Positions 1 through 9,119 of a stretch of 17,242 bases of DNA are shown piece by piece. Source of the stretch: Trachelipus rathkii (Eukaryota; Arthropoda; Malacostraca; Isopoda; Trachelipodidae); the NCBI GenBank assembly GCA_015478945.1, contig JABUQX010099496.1, forward strand, positions 1 through 17,242, read 5' to 3'. A program made the position numbers and the translations under genes. Numbering within the stretch: position 1 is the stretch's first letter; each line of letters starts with the position of its first letter. The notes beneath the pieces were generated by a model. It worked only from the letters and a program-made list of their open reading frames with translations. It did not search any database and had not been told where the DNA came from.

Positions 1-94
1 GGCAGGAAGACAATAGACGATATTTAGAGCTGTTTCACTGAGATGGGATAAATTCTTTGAAATTTCCCGCTAAATGTATTTTACTGAAGGCTTA
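1..94. other. Left unique flank, nothing recognised
   Basis: This short AT-rich stretch lies outside the large inverted repeat. The mirror-image position beyond 8253 does not match it. I see no open frame or repeat in it. Confidence 0.4.
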
Positions 95-296
95 AAATGA
101 ATAATGAGGTGTTTGACTTATACCGACACACCAACCATAGTAATGGGTATCCATACTTTTGTTAATTTTGCTATTGTCTTGAAAAAAATTATAACTTACT
201 CATCTTTCTGATATTATTATGATGAATATACAAGGGAACAAAGGTAGTCTCATTGGAGTTTGAAAATCTTTTTTAAAGCAGAGTAACCATTCTATA

Positions 297-1085
297 CAGT
301 GGTGTGCTCAGGGGGTGAGGGCTACAACCCCCAAATTTTTATGAAATCAGAATTTTCAAAATAAATGCAATGAAAAATGAGTAAATCTTGTAGATTCGGC
401 GAGCACCGCGAAAAAAACCCCTCGTTATGCAGGCATCTATATAGCGAAATGAATAAAATATCTTCGAACAATAATGTGGCCGGTGATTCCCAGGTTGAAC
501 ATCTGCTTCGTTTATTGTACTTAGATGCAGGTGAGGAAACAATTTCACATTTCAAAGGTCTCTGTCCCTGTCTTCATCCTTGAGGAAATGGTGCTGAATT
601 CCTCCGGAAATTTTTGAAGATGCTCCTCAATCACAGCTATCAACTTCTTGATTTGACATCGTACAATGTAGACATCCATACTGACAGTTTGCAAGGTGTT
701 TAAGAGTGGTCCCAGAATCGTCAAGTAATGGGCAATGGCAGTTAGCACCCACGAGAAAGGAGTGAATCGAAACTGTATTAAGCTGGAAAGCTCCTGTTAA
801 GCGCCAGCAATGAAGATTCAGGGGTATATGTAAAAAAATGTCTCGGGAAAGTATATACTTCTGCCATTTCGATGGCTATATTTTGCGAGAACAATTTCTT
901 CTTAGTGATGCTTTCCGTGAAAAATTTGAAAATACACTCTTAACTGGATAACTACATTTTTATGTTAGTTCACTGAGGGATGGAGATCCTATAAATTACG
1001 GAGGCATTACAGTCGTGCGAAGATTTTCTCTCAAACTCTTTTCTATACATTCAAGAAATTTTGCTGCTTCATCACTCAAATTATA
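297..1085 (-). mobile_element. Internally deleted hAT-type DNA transposon, left-arm copy
   Basis: A minus-strand coding fragment (748 to 545) begins LTAIAHYLTILGPLLNTLQ and contains SMDVYIVRCQIKKLIAVIEE. This resembles the central part of hAT transposases of the ZMYM1/DUF4371-like type. After a frame change it continues into about 340-545, with an arginine-rich patch and then FEDILFIS and YIDA in neighbouring frames, matching the RSN...FIPYLD region of the family. Further upstream an open segment (about 1080-1000) reads DEAAKFLECIEKSLRE, which I cannot place. At 297 the + strand reads CAGTGGTGTGCTCAGGGGG, a typical hAT terminal inverted repeat. The C-terminal dimerisation domain that should lie between is missing, so this is a non-autonomous deletion derivative. 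I found no second terminal repeat, so the other boundary is approximate. Frameshifts make it non-functional. Confidence 0.6.
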
Positions 1086-1184
1086 TTAATTATATATATC
1101 TATTTATTATATATATAATATATTTTTATTATATATATATATATATAATATAAGTATATTATATATATATATATAATATTTCAC
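1084..1184. repeat. AT dinucleotide tract, left arm
   Basis: This is an imperfect (TA)n tract with ATTAT and TATAAGTATAT interruptions. A counterpart sits at the mirror position, about 7157-7278, so the tract was already present when the inverted duplication formed, or the two arms come from one molecule. Confidence 0.85.
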
Positions 1185-2438
1185 GTGTTATTCGTTTCTT
1201 TCGTAAAACGAACTTGTGTACTATTGTTCTTAAATCTAAATATTAAACGTTAACTTACGGCTCTCAAACAATTTTCCTTCATATCTCAGGTGCATTTACT
1301 TCTTAAAGTTATTTTCCAATTAAATTACCAGCTATAAAATCTCTTTTATTAAAGTGAATAATTGTCAATAATATTGGAGAAGTAGAACTGGATTAGTAAA
1401 GCGGGAGGTTAAGAAAAAAGAACGAACTAATTGGAAATGTTACAGTCAAAGATAGAATAAAGGTTTAATAAATGAGTAATATAACCTACACACATGAAAC
1501 ATAAAATTAAAATCTCAATATCATAGTATTAATTATATGTTAACTGGATATATAAAAAGGAGCCAATCCCACAAAACAAAATCTGAGATTGAGCTTCAGA
1601 GAAGAAAGAAACATCGATTAGCGAAATGTAATTTTGACGTTTTTCTACATGCAAAGAAATTTTCTCCAAATTTCAATTTATAATGTGGTCCATTTTGCCT
1701 AATTCCTTCCATATATAAGGTAGATTTTGGATTTTTTTTGATGTGTCGGTTATAAAATCTATTTCAGACGATTTTTGGAAGACACTCCATTATATAATAT
1801 AAAGGAAGAGGAGCAATTTAAAGTACGAGTAAACTTGAGACAAGCATTTTGTTTTGTTTTTTAATAGAGTTCCTTACAGCTTTCAGAAATGGTTTGTAAG
1901 TAAATTATCCTGGAGTATAAAATATGAAAACTACTACTTTTCTTTCTTTTTTTTTTTAGGTTTTAGAGACGATACTTTCTTGATTTTTTAATTTATTTTA
2001 TGAGTTAACATTGAATAGCTAAAATACACTATTTTTACCCTTGTATAAAAAATGAGTAAAATAATCTTGCCATGTAAAAATTCAGTATCATTTAAACTTG
2101 AAACAGGAGAAAGCATCTTCTGAATAAATATATAATTAAATTTATCCTCCATATTCAGTTACACACCTTATAACAAGATCGGGAGAAATGAGGGGAGGAT
2201 TTGGACCATTTCATAAAATCAAAATAAATAAAAATAATTACAAGAAAAATAACATTAAATAATGTATATAAAATTACAGCAGCTATTACCACCCTATTAC
2301 TGGTCTAAAATCATCTCAAAAAACTTGATTTTCTCAATGGAAATAATTCCAGCTGTGTTTTTCATTCATACGTCAACCGGTGGTTCAGGTTCCACACCTT
2401 CAATATCTTCCTACATACGTTCACAGAAAGTGCATAGA
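1185..2438. other. AT-rich non-coding DNA of the left arm
   Basis: No convincing coding sequence. The + strand has a TATA-like stretch (TATATAAAAAGGAGCC, about 1547-1563) and a donor-like GTAAGT near 1900 followed by a pyrimidine run ending in AG at about 1960. Both are at least partly conserved in the right arm, but no open frame links them. The 65-codon + strand frame at 2262-2459 is not kept in the mirror copy. Lower-case homopolymer and AT runs dominate. Confidence 0.5.
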
Positions 2439-3252
2439 TATGCAATAATTCTTAACTGAACATCTATGAAGTGTCAAGATTTATAAATAAGTAATAAATA
2501 CCAATCCAAATATTTGATCTTCCTCTAAATATTAAATGATTTACGTCAATATACTTTAAAGATTATGACATAGGTTACAACTGCATAGTTTATAAATCTA
2601 TATAAAAGGAATTGAAAAAATAAATTTCATATAAAATTATAATTTATAACAAAATAGGAGTCGACTAGCAGTCTTAAAAATCAATACTATAAATATTTAT
2701 TAAAAAAAAAACAATATGGTTTTATCTTCCTGACTTTAACATATAATTGGAGTATCTTACATAATAAAAAAAAATTAATTAATTAAAGGTTCGGGTTCCA
2801 TAACCCTTGCCCAAAATAATATTAAACCGTTTTCATTGTCTCTAATAAAAAGTAATGATGGACGATTTAACTCAAATATTTCATTTCCACCCATTCTGTC
2901 GAATGTTGCGGATGAAGCAGCGGCAGCAACAGTACCAGTTTCCGTAATTTCAAGAACAGCTTCATGAACGATGTCACTAACGAATATTCCAGTTTCAGTA
3001 GTAAGCCTTCCAAAATCGGCTTTTGTTGGTTCGAAAATTTGTTTGATTCCAAACGATCTGAGGTCATCTTTAAGGTAAAGCTTTTGACTAAGTTTCATTC
3101 TCGGTATTTTTACTGCTACTTTTTTAGTTACCATTTTACTAATTAAAGTGTCCAAAATATTTGAACTCAAATGATATTCCAAGCTCTGCACTGCACGAAT
3201 ACCTGGAGTGCCTTTTGGTGTTAAAATGTACATGGAATAGCGGTTCCCTTTA
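2439..3252 (+). repeat. Identical core of the palindrome, left copy (814 bp)
   Basis: Every base here is the exact reverse complement of 5087-5900, with all paired coordinates summing to 8339, so there are no indels. It covers the serpin C-terminal half, its polyadenylation region and about 260 bp beyond. Identity ends abruptly: the first mismatch is at 3253/5086 on the inner side and at 2438/5901 on the outer side. Beyond these points the arms differ every few bases. Confidence 0.95.
2696..2701 (-). terminator. Polyadenylation signal AATAAA of the left serpin
   Basis: The minus strand reads AATAAA about 75 nt past the serpin stop codon, a normal distance for an animal 3' UTR. A long T run precedes it. 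It lies in the identical core, so the right copy has the same signal. Confidence 0.5.
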
Positions 3253-4035
3253 CAGGAGGGAAGAATATAATCAAAACCAATTTGTCACGGCCCAATCAAA
3301 AGGAGCAATCATTAAGTTACCGATCATAGGAATTAGTAATATTTTAGTTCCCGTTTCGATATGCATCCGCTTGTTTAATCTACTTTGGAACTGGTTTTCC
3401 CATTCTCCATTAAAGTATATTACGTTAGTAGCAACAAATTTAGTGTCAGGACTGAATGGTTGGGCAATAAGGTTTTTAATTTTTCCGTTCGTACTTCTTT
3501 CCACCCATCTATTAATTGAATCCATTGATCGGACGGGCGAGCCTTTAAAATCTAAGCTTCTTACTCTACTGTTGTATGAGCTTTTAGCAATTTCTGTAAA
3601 CCGTCCAAGAACAGATAATCCTTCTTGAAGAAATAATCTAGAACTCATAGATATTTCGACTCCTTTATACGTTTCATCAAGAGAGGTTAGGAGTTTCTGA
3701 TATATTCGATGAATTGAGTCATCAACAAGATCATTGGGATAGGATAGACCCCTTTTCAATTCCAAATATGAGTCGCCGCGAGAACCCAACATTAATAAAC
3801 TAAGTAGTGAAGCTATACTAACAGGGGACTGGACAACATTTTCAGTGGAACCTTTATCCCAATAGGCTGATGATATTAGAAAAGCGAGATCATGGATGGA
3901 GTTGATTACTTTGTGTTCTTGATCAGCCAAACTATTTGTTTGTAAGGACACATCGATCGTTTGTCGTTTGTTTATTTCATGAGAACTGAGAGAGCCCACA
4001 ACAGCTAGCAATGTACAAAAGAAGATCATTTTCAT
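2775..4035 (-). pseudogene. Secreted serpin (serine protease inhibitor), left copy, one frame break
   Basis: Serpins are suicide inhibitors that trap serine proteases through an exposed reactive-centre loop. The ATG at 4035 opens a 254-residue frame ending at 3271: a signal peptide (MKMIFFCTLLAVVGSLSS), then SPVSIASLLSLLMLGSRG (residues about 70-87, serpin helix B region), INRWVE..TNGKIKNLI (about 174-189) and FVATNVIYFNGEWE (about 200-213, strand 3A region). The protein then resumes in another frame at 3233-2775 (152 codons): MYILTPKG, the hinge GTVAAAASS (residues 100-108), FELNRPSLLFIRD (the serpin signature) and FWARVMEP at the end. The total of about 410 residues is full length, with no introns. 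The break lies at about 3234-3300, where the usual LPYKG motif reads LPSCKG. The TTG at 4038 is in frame but I chose the ATG. The break could be a real mutation or a sequencing indel; I am confident of the family. Confidence 0.88.
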
Positions 4036-4097
4036 CAAATTCTGAGTACTGAAATAAAAATGATGCGAGCGAGCAGATTTGATGATGCTCAGCCCAA

Positions 4098-4104
4098 ATA
4101 TATA
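4098..4104 (-). promoter_or_regulatory. Possible TATA box for the left serpin
   Basis: On the minus strand TATATAT sits about 60 bp before the ATG at 4035, followed by a non-AT stretch (GGGCTGAGCATCATC) that could hold the transcription start. The neighbouring DNA is an AT repeat, so a TATA-like match is expected by chance. The region is not clearly conserved in the right arm. Confidence 0.2.
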
Positions 4105-4262
4105 ACCAAATATATAGATATAATATATATATAATATTATATATATAAGTATATCATAATATAGAGTCTATATAATATAGTATTATATATATAATATTAT
4201 TATATTATATATATATAGCGTATTCGCAAACCATATATATATATATATAATTTAGGTTATTC
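4105..4262. repeat. AT-repeat spacer at the centre of the palindrome
   Basis: Degenerate (TA)n occupies the turn of the palindrome, interrupted by one short non-AT island (GCGTATTCGCAAACC, about 4218-4232). Recognisable homology between the arms stops on the two sides at about 4030 and 4320, so this AT tract plus about 60 bp on each side is unpaired spacer. Confidence 0.85.
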
Positions 4263-4325
4263 TATATATTTTTTACTTTTTATTTAATTTCAGTCTTTGC
4301 TTTTCACCAGATTGGTTAATAAGTT

Positions 4326-5564
4326 GTATAATGCTAAGCTGTTGTGGGCTCTCTCAGTTCTCATGAAAATAAAACTACGACAAACGATCGATGTGTCCTT
4401 ACAAACAAATAGTTTGTCTGATCAAGAACACAAAGTCATCAACTCTATCCATGATCTCGTTTTAATATCATCAGCTTATTATGGATACTAAGGTATCGCA
4501 CTGAAAATGTTGTCAGTCCCTGTTAGTATAGCTTCAACTAATCTTAAAGTTTATTAATGTTGGGTTCTCGCGGCGACTCATATTTGGAATTGAAAAGGGG
4601 TCTTTCCTACCCTAATGATTACTTGTTGAGGACTCAATTCATCGAATATATCAGAAACTCCTAACCTCTCTGATTAACGCTAAGGAGTCGAAATTAATTC
4701 TTGAGTTCTAGTTATTCTTTCAAGAGAATTATCTGTTCTTGATCGGTTTACAGAAATTGCTGGAAAGCTCATACAACTAGATTGGTAAAGCTTGTTTAAG
4801 GCTCGCCGTCGATCATAGGATTCAATTAATAGATTGGTGGAAGAAGACGAACGAAAAATTACAAACCTTCATGGGCCAACCATTCAGTCCCTGACACATT
4901 TTGTTGGCATACGTAAACGTAATAACTTAATGGAGAATGGGAAAGACCAGTTCCAAAGTAATTACAAGCGAAAGGCATAAATTCGAAACGGAACAAAATA
5001 TTACGTATTCCCTATGATGGTAAATTCATGACTTATCCTTTATTAGAGGTGCCCAATGGTGTTTGATATAATATCATTCTTCCTTATAAAGGGAACCGCT
5101 ATTCCATGTACATTTTAACACCAAAAGGCACTCCAGGTATTCGTGCAGTGCAGAGCTTGGAATATCATTTGAGTTCAAATATTTTGGACACTTTAATTAG
5201 TAAAATGGTAACTAAAAAAGTAGCAGTAAAAATACCGAGAATGAAACTTAGTCAAAAGCTTTACCTTAAAGATGACCTCAGATCGTTTGGAATCAAACAA
5301 ATTTTCGAACCAACAAAAGCCGATTTTGGAAGGCTTACTACTGAAACTGGAATATTCGTTAGTGACATCGTTCATGAAGCTGTTCTTGAAATTACGGAAA
5401 CTGGTACTGTTGCTGCCGCTGCTTCATCCGCAACATTCGACAGAATGGGTGGAAATGAAATATTTGAGTTAAATCGTCCATCATTACTTTTTATTAGAGA
5501 CAATGAAAACGGTTTAATATTATTTTGGGCAAGGGTTATGGAACCCGAACCTTTAATTAATTAA
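4326..5564 (+). pseudogene. Serpin, right copy, N-terminal half decayed, C-terminal half intact
   Basis: Homology to the left serpin begins near 4330 (GCTGTTGTGGGCTC, the signal-peptide region). A readable patch at about 4376-4480 gives RQTIDVSLQTNSLSDQEHKV, against SLADQEHKV in the left copy. From about 4480 to 5030 the frame is destroyed by stops and indels, though nucleotide homology is easy to follow. From about 5064 it reads open again: YNIILPYKGNRYSMYIL, then the same 152 codons as the left copy to the stop at 5564. It therefore keeps the canonical LPYKG motif that the left copy has lost, while losing the N-terminal half that the left copy keeps. The original initiator ATG is not recognisable, and an in-frame TGA lies just before YNII. 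It cannot encode a full serpin as written. Confidence 0.85.
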
Positions 5565-5900
5565 TTTTTTTTTATTATGTAAGATACTCCAATTATATGT
5601 TAAAGTCAGGAAGATAAAACCATATTGTTTTTTTTTTAATAAATATTTATAGTATTGATTTTTAAGACTGCTAGTCGACTCCTATTTTGTTATAAATTAT
5701 AATTTTATATGAAATTTATTTTTTCAATTCCTTTTATATAGATTTATAAACTATGCAGTTGTAACCTATGTCATAATCTTTAAAGTATATTGACGTAAAT
5801 CATTTAATATTTAGAGGAAGATCAAATATTTGGATTGGTATTTATTACTTATTTATAAATCTTGACACTTCATAGATGTTCAGTTAAGAATTATTGCATA
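5087..5900 (-). repeat. Identical core of the palindrome, right copy (814 bp)
   Basis: Exact reverse complement of 2439-3252, including the T and A homopolymer runs at 5567-5574 and 5629-5637, which are error-prone in long reads. That the homopolymers match exactly here, while sequence on both sides is full of indels, is what makes the boundaries stand out. Confidence 0.95.
5638..5643 (+). terminator. Polyadenylation signal AATAAA of the right serpin
   Basis: AATAAA sits about 75 nt after the stop at 5564. It is the mirror image of the left-copy signal and lies in the identical core. Confidence 0.5.
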
Positions 5901-7156
5901 GCTATGCACGTTTCTGTGAACGATAATGTAGGAAGAATGAGGTGTGGCCTGAACCAGCCGGTTGACGTATAATGAAACCAAAGCTTGGAATATTTTCCAT
6001 TGGAGAAATCAAGTTTTATTAGATGCATTTTAGTGACCAGTATAGGTGTAATAGCTGCTGTAATTTATATACATTATTTAATGTTATTTTTCTTGTAATT
6101 TATTTTTTATTTTTTGAATTTTTTATGAAATGGTCCAACCTCCCCTCATTTCTCCGATTTGCTTATAAGGTGTGAACTGAATATGAGGATAATTAATTTA
6201 TTTTATGCAGAAGATGCTTTCTCTGTTTCAATGTTTAAGATGATTACTGAATTTTACATGGCAAGATTATTTACTCATTTTTTATAACAAGGGTAAATAT
6301 GTGTATTTTAAGTTACTTCAAATGTTCGTGTATGATTAAAATATCAGAAGTACGTTTCTAAAACCTAAAAAGAGAAAATAGAAGAAAAAGTAGTAGTTTT
6401 CATATTTTATACTCCAGGATAATTTACTTACAAACCATTTCTGAAATGTTATGAAAACTTTAAAAAAAAAAACGAATTGAACTACCAAGTGTTACCGTAC
6501 TAGTATTTTATTATTATTGAGATCAAAGACTATCATTCTGAGAGTGTTTTCAAAATCGTCTGAAATTAGATTTATAACCGACACATCAAAAAAAATCCAC
6601 AAATCTACCTTATATATGGAAGGAATTAGGCAAAATGGAGCCACCCATTAAATTGAAATTTTGGAGAAATTACATCTGCATGTAGAAAAACGTCAAAATT
6701 ACATTTCGCTAATCGATGTTTCTTTCTTCTCTGAAGCTCAATCTCAGATTTTGTTTTGTGGGATGCTCCTTTATTATATAACAGCATACATATAATATAC
6801 GTATGAATATGAGATATAATTTTATGTTTCATGTGTGTAGGTTATATTACTCATTTATTATACCTTTTATTTTCTATCTTATGACTGTAAAAATAATTCT
6901 CAATTAAGTTCGTTCTTTTCTTACCTGTCTGCTACTAATTCCATCTAGCTCCACAAATTATTGACATTATTCACTTTAGATAAAGAGATTTTATAGCTGG
7001 TAACTAATTGGAAAATAACTTTAAGAAGTAAAATTTGTCAACCTTAGAATTATGAGAAAATGTTTATGAGAGAAGTAACCGTGATTATTATAAATGGGTT
7101 AATAGACCAGAGTCACAATATTCCTGTTTACTAAAGAAAGATAATAAACACGTGAC
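5901..7156. other. AT-rich non-coding DNA of the right arm
   Basis: This is the mirror of 1185-2438, with frequent indels. The TATA-like block of the left arm is altered here (TTTATTATATAACAGC near 6770-6785 on the + strand). The minus-strand frame at 6626-6832 is open for 68 codons but resembles nothing I know and is closed in the left arm. I see no gene. Confidence 0.5.
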
Positions 7157-7278
7157 ATAAATATTATAATAGTAATAGATACTAAATATATAATATTATC
7201 TACTATAGTTATTGTTACAAAATTATAAAATAAATTATATATAGAGTAATTAGTTAGGGTATATATATATATTTATTA
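7157..7278. repeat. AT-rich tract, right arm
   Basis: Counterpart of the tract at 1084-1184. It is less regular, a mix of TATTATAATAGTAATAG and (TA)n. Confidence 0.75.
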
Positions 7279-7286
7279 GTGTGATG

Positions 7287-8047
7287 GTGTTAATTTCTGA
7301 TGTATAGAAAAAAGTTTGAGAGCAAAATCTTCCCATCGACTGAAGATCTCGTATTAAGGATCTCCATCACCGTCGTTGAACTAAAAAAATGTAGTTATCC
7401 ACTGTTCAGAGTTTTAAACTCCAGGGAAAGCTCACTGAGAAAAAAAGGTTGTTCTCGACAAATATACCATTCGAAAATGGCACAGAAGTATCATACCTTC
7501 CGAGACATTTTTTTATCACATATATCCTGAACTCATTCTGGCAGCTTAAACAGGGAGCTTTCCAGCTTAATACAGTTTCGATTCACTCCTTTCTCGTGGT
7601 GCTAACTGCCATTGCCCATTACTTGACGATTCTGGGACCACTCTTAAACACCTTGCAAACTGTCACTATGGATGTCTACATTGTACGGTGTCAAATCAAG
7701 GAGTTGATAGCTGCGATTGAGAAGCACCTTCAAAAATTTCCGGAGGAATTCAGCACCATTTCCTCAAGGATGAAGACAGGGACAGAGACCTTTGAAATTG
7801 AAATCCTGGTTCCTCACCTTGCATCTAAGTAAATTCAACGAAGCAATGTTCCAGCTGAATCACCGGCACATTATTACGAGAGTTATTTTATTCATTTCCT
7901 ATATAGATGCACTGGCATACGCAGGGTTTTTTTCGGGTTGCCGAATCTACAAGATTTACTCATTTTTCATTGCATTTATTTGAAAATTTTGATTTCATTA
8001 AAATTTCGGGGGTTGTAGCCCCTCAACACCCCCTGAGCACACCACTG
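7287..8047 (+). mobile_element. Internally deleted hAT-type DNA transposon, right-arm copy
   Basis: The + strand frame at 7449-7832 contains VLTAIAHYLTILGPLLNTLQ and TMDVYIVRCQIKELIAAIEK, the same hAT-like block as the left arm. A shifted frame at 7792-7983 gives ITRVILFISYIDALAYAGFF, comparable to the FIPYLD region of ZMYM1-like hAT proteins. The element ends at 8047 in CACACCACTG, the mirror of the CAGTGGTGTG terminal repeat, followed by TATAGAATGG, which matches the DNA outside the left-arm terminus. Compared with the left copy, the best block differs mostly by substitutions (S/T, K/E, V/A, E/K) rather than indels. The catalytic N-terminal part and the C-terminal dimerisation domain are absent. 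It is non-autonomous and decayed; the start is approximate. Confidence 0.6.
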
Positions 8048-8253
8048 TATAGAATGGTTACATTCTGCTTTTAAAAAAAGATTTTCAAACTCCAATGAGA
8101 CTACCTTTGTTCCCTTGTATATTCATCATAATAATATCAGAAAGATGAGTAAGGAAAAATTTATGCAAGAAATGCGAAAAACTTAACAAAAGTATGGACA
8201 ATTACTATGGTATGATGTATGGTATAAGTCACACACCTCGGATTCATTAATTA

Positions 8254-8515
8254 GTTAATTATTGATTTGATGAGGTGTTATTAAATAATATTATTGATTT
8301 TATTTTTGCTAATGCAATTTGAATGGGGATTAGTTTTAAAAAAATGACTGCTAGTTGAGTCGGTTTTCAACAACCACAGTTGCCTAGCCTCAGAGATTAA
8401 GGATAATTTGTTTGACTTCGAGAAGTAACTAATTTTTCACCGATCGCTACTGGGATTAAGAAAGGAATCAGTAGAATTTTGATGACTGCATCTAGCTGGG
8501 CCTTCAACGAAAATC
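8254..8515. other. Unique AT-rich spacer, nothing recognised
   Basis: Non-repetitive sequence between the palindrome and the next AT repeat. I find no long open frame on either strand, no tRNA-like fold and no transposon end. Confidence 0.4.
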
Positions 8516-8866
8516 ATTATATTATATAGTTTATATATAGTATACTATAGTATATATATATTAAGTATAAATAAGTATATATATATATATTTGGTAGTAG
8601 GTAGTAGTAGTATATGATATTATATAATATAGTATATTATATGTATATAGGTATATAGTATATATATATAGTATATAGTATAGTAATATATATATGTCAA
8701 TTATAGTAGTATAATATATATATAGTATATATACCTACCTATATATAATAGTATAATATATAATTATATATAAGTATATATATAATATATAGGTATATAG
8801 GTATATATAATATAGTATATATCTATATATAGTATAGTATTATAATATAGTATAGTATATATATAT
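8516..8866. repeat. Degenerate AT microsatellite
   Basis: A long (TA)n-type tract mixed with GTATAG and TAGGTATATAGG variants and short GGTAGTAGGTAGTAG interruptions near 8591-8608. No coding content. Confidence 0.9.
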
Positions 8867-8884
8867 AGGCTGACTTTTTAATAT

Positions 8885-8950
8885 TTTTTTGGGTCACTAA
8901 GGCAAGTAGGCGTTGCCTTAACCACTCCTGCCTACCCCAAAGAGCGCCAC
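8885..8950 (-). other. tRNA-like fragment (D and anticodon arms only), possible SINE relic
   Basis: This is an island of normal-complexity DNA inside AT repeat. The minus strand reads GGCAGGAGTGGTTAAGG (8932-8916), a good Pol III box A of the Leu/Ser tRNA type. Directly after it comes a perfect 5-bp stem with a 7-nt loop, GGCAA-CGCCTAC-TTGCC (8917-8901). No T arm or box B follows; the sequence runs into T-rich and AT repeat. It is therefore a truncated tRNA pseudogene or a SINE head. The loop has G, not T, at the usual U33 position, which argues against a functional tRNA. Confidence 0.4.
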
Positions 8951-9115
8951 TTGATATAAGATATACTATATAGTATGAGTATATATATAAATATATATTA
9001 TATATATATATAGGTTATAGTATATTATTATATATATATATACTATATATATATATATATATATATGATTATGATAATATTATAGTATATATATATATAT
9101 AGTATATATATTACA
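8951..9115. repeat. Degenerate AT microsatellite
   Basis: (TA)n with occasional GG and GA interruptions. It directly abuts the 5' end of the LINE fragment. Confidence 0.88.
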
Positions 9116-9119
9116 AATT

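Larger units (their letters stand above)
95..4030 (+). repeat. Left arm of a giant inverted repeat (palindrome)
   Basis: Seen directly: the reverse complement of this stretch reappears at about 4320-8253. Matched landmarks are the GAGGTGT...GACTTATACC motif near 106-124 (mirror near 8220-8240), the hAT end at 297 (mirror 8047), the hAT coding fragment 545-748 (mirror about 7600-7800), the AT tract at 1084-1184 (mirror about 7157-7278) and the serpin at 2775-4035. Paired coordinates sum to about 8339 in the inner part and about 8345 in the outer part, so net indels are small although many local ones exist. Divergence outside 2439-3252 is clearly visible as substitutions and indels; I estimate 15-25 % by eye. 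Confidence 0.95.
4320..8253 (-). repeat. Right arm of the giant inverted repeat
   Basis: This is the reverse-complement partner of about 95-4030. In order from the centre it holds a decayed serpin N-terminal half, the identical core at 5087-5900, non-coding DNA, an AT tract and the hAT remnant. Outside the core it carries many indels and substitutions relative to the left arm. Homology fades at about 8253. Confidence 0.95.

Noticed and set aside
1547..1960. Possible + strand gene with TATA box, GTAAGT donor and pyrimidine-AG acceptor
   Set aside because: No open reading frame of useful length joins the signals, and the first ATG is followed at once by a stop codon.
2355..2420. Minus-strand EDIEGVEPEPPVDV, reminiscent of the serpin tail RVMEPEP
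   Set aside because: Only 14 codons between a TAG and a TGA, and damaged in the right arm. A spare serpin terminal exon is possible but unsupported.
2262..2459. 65-codon + strand frame in the left arm
   Set aside because: Not preserved in the mirror arm, no family resemblance, and length expected by chance.
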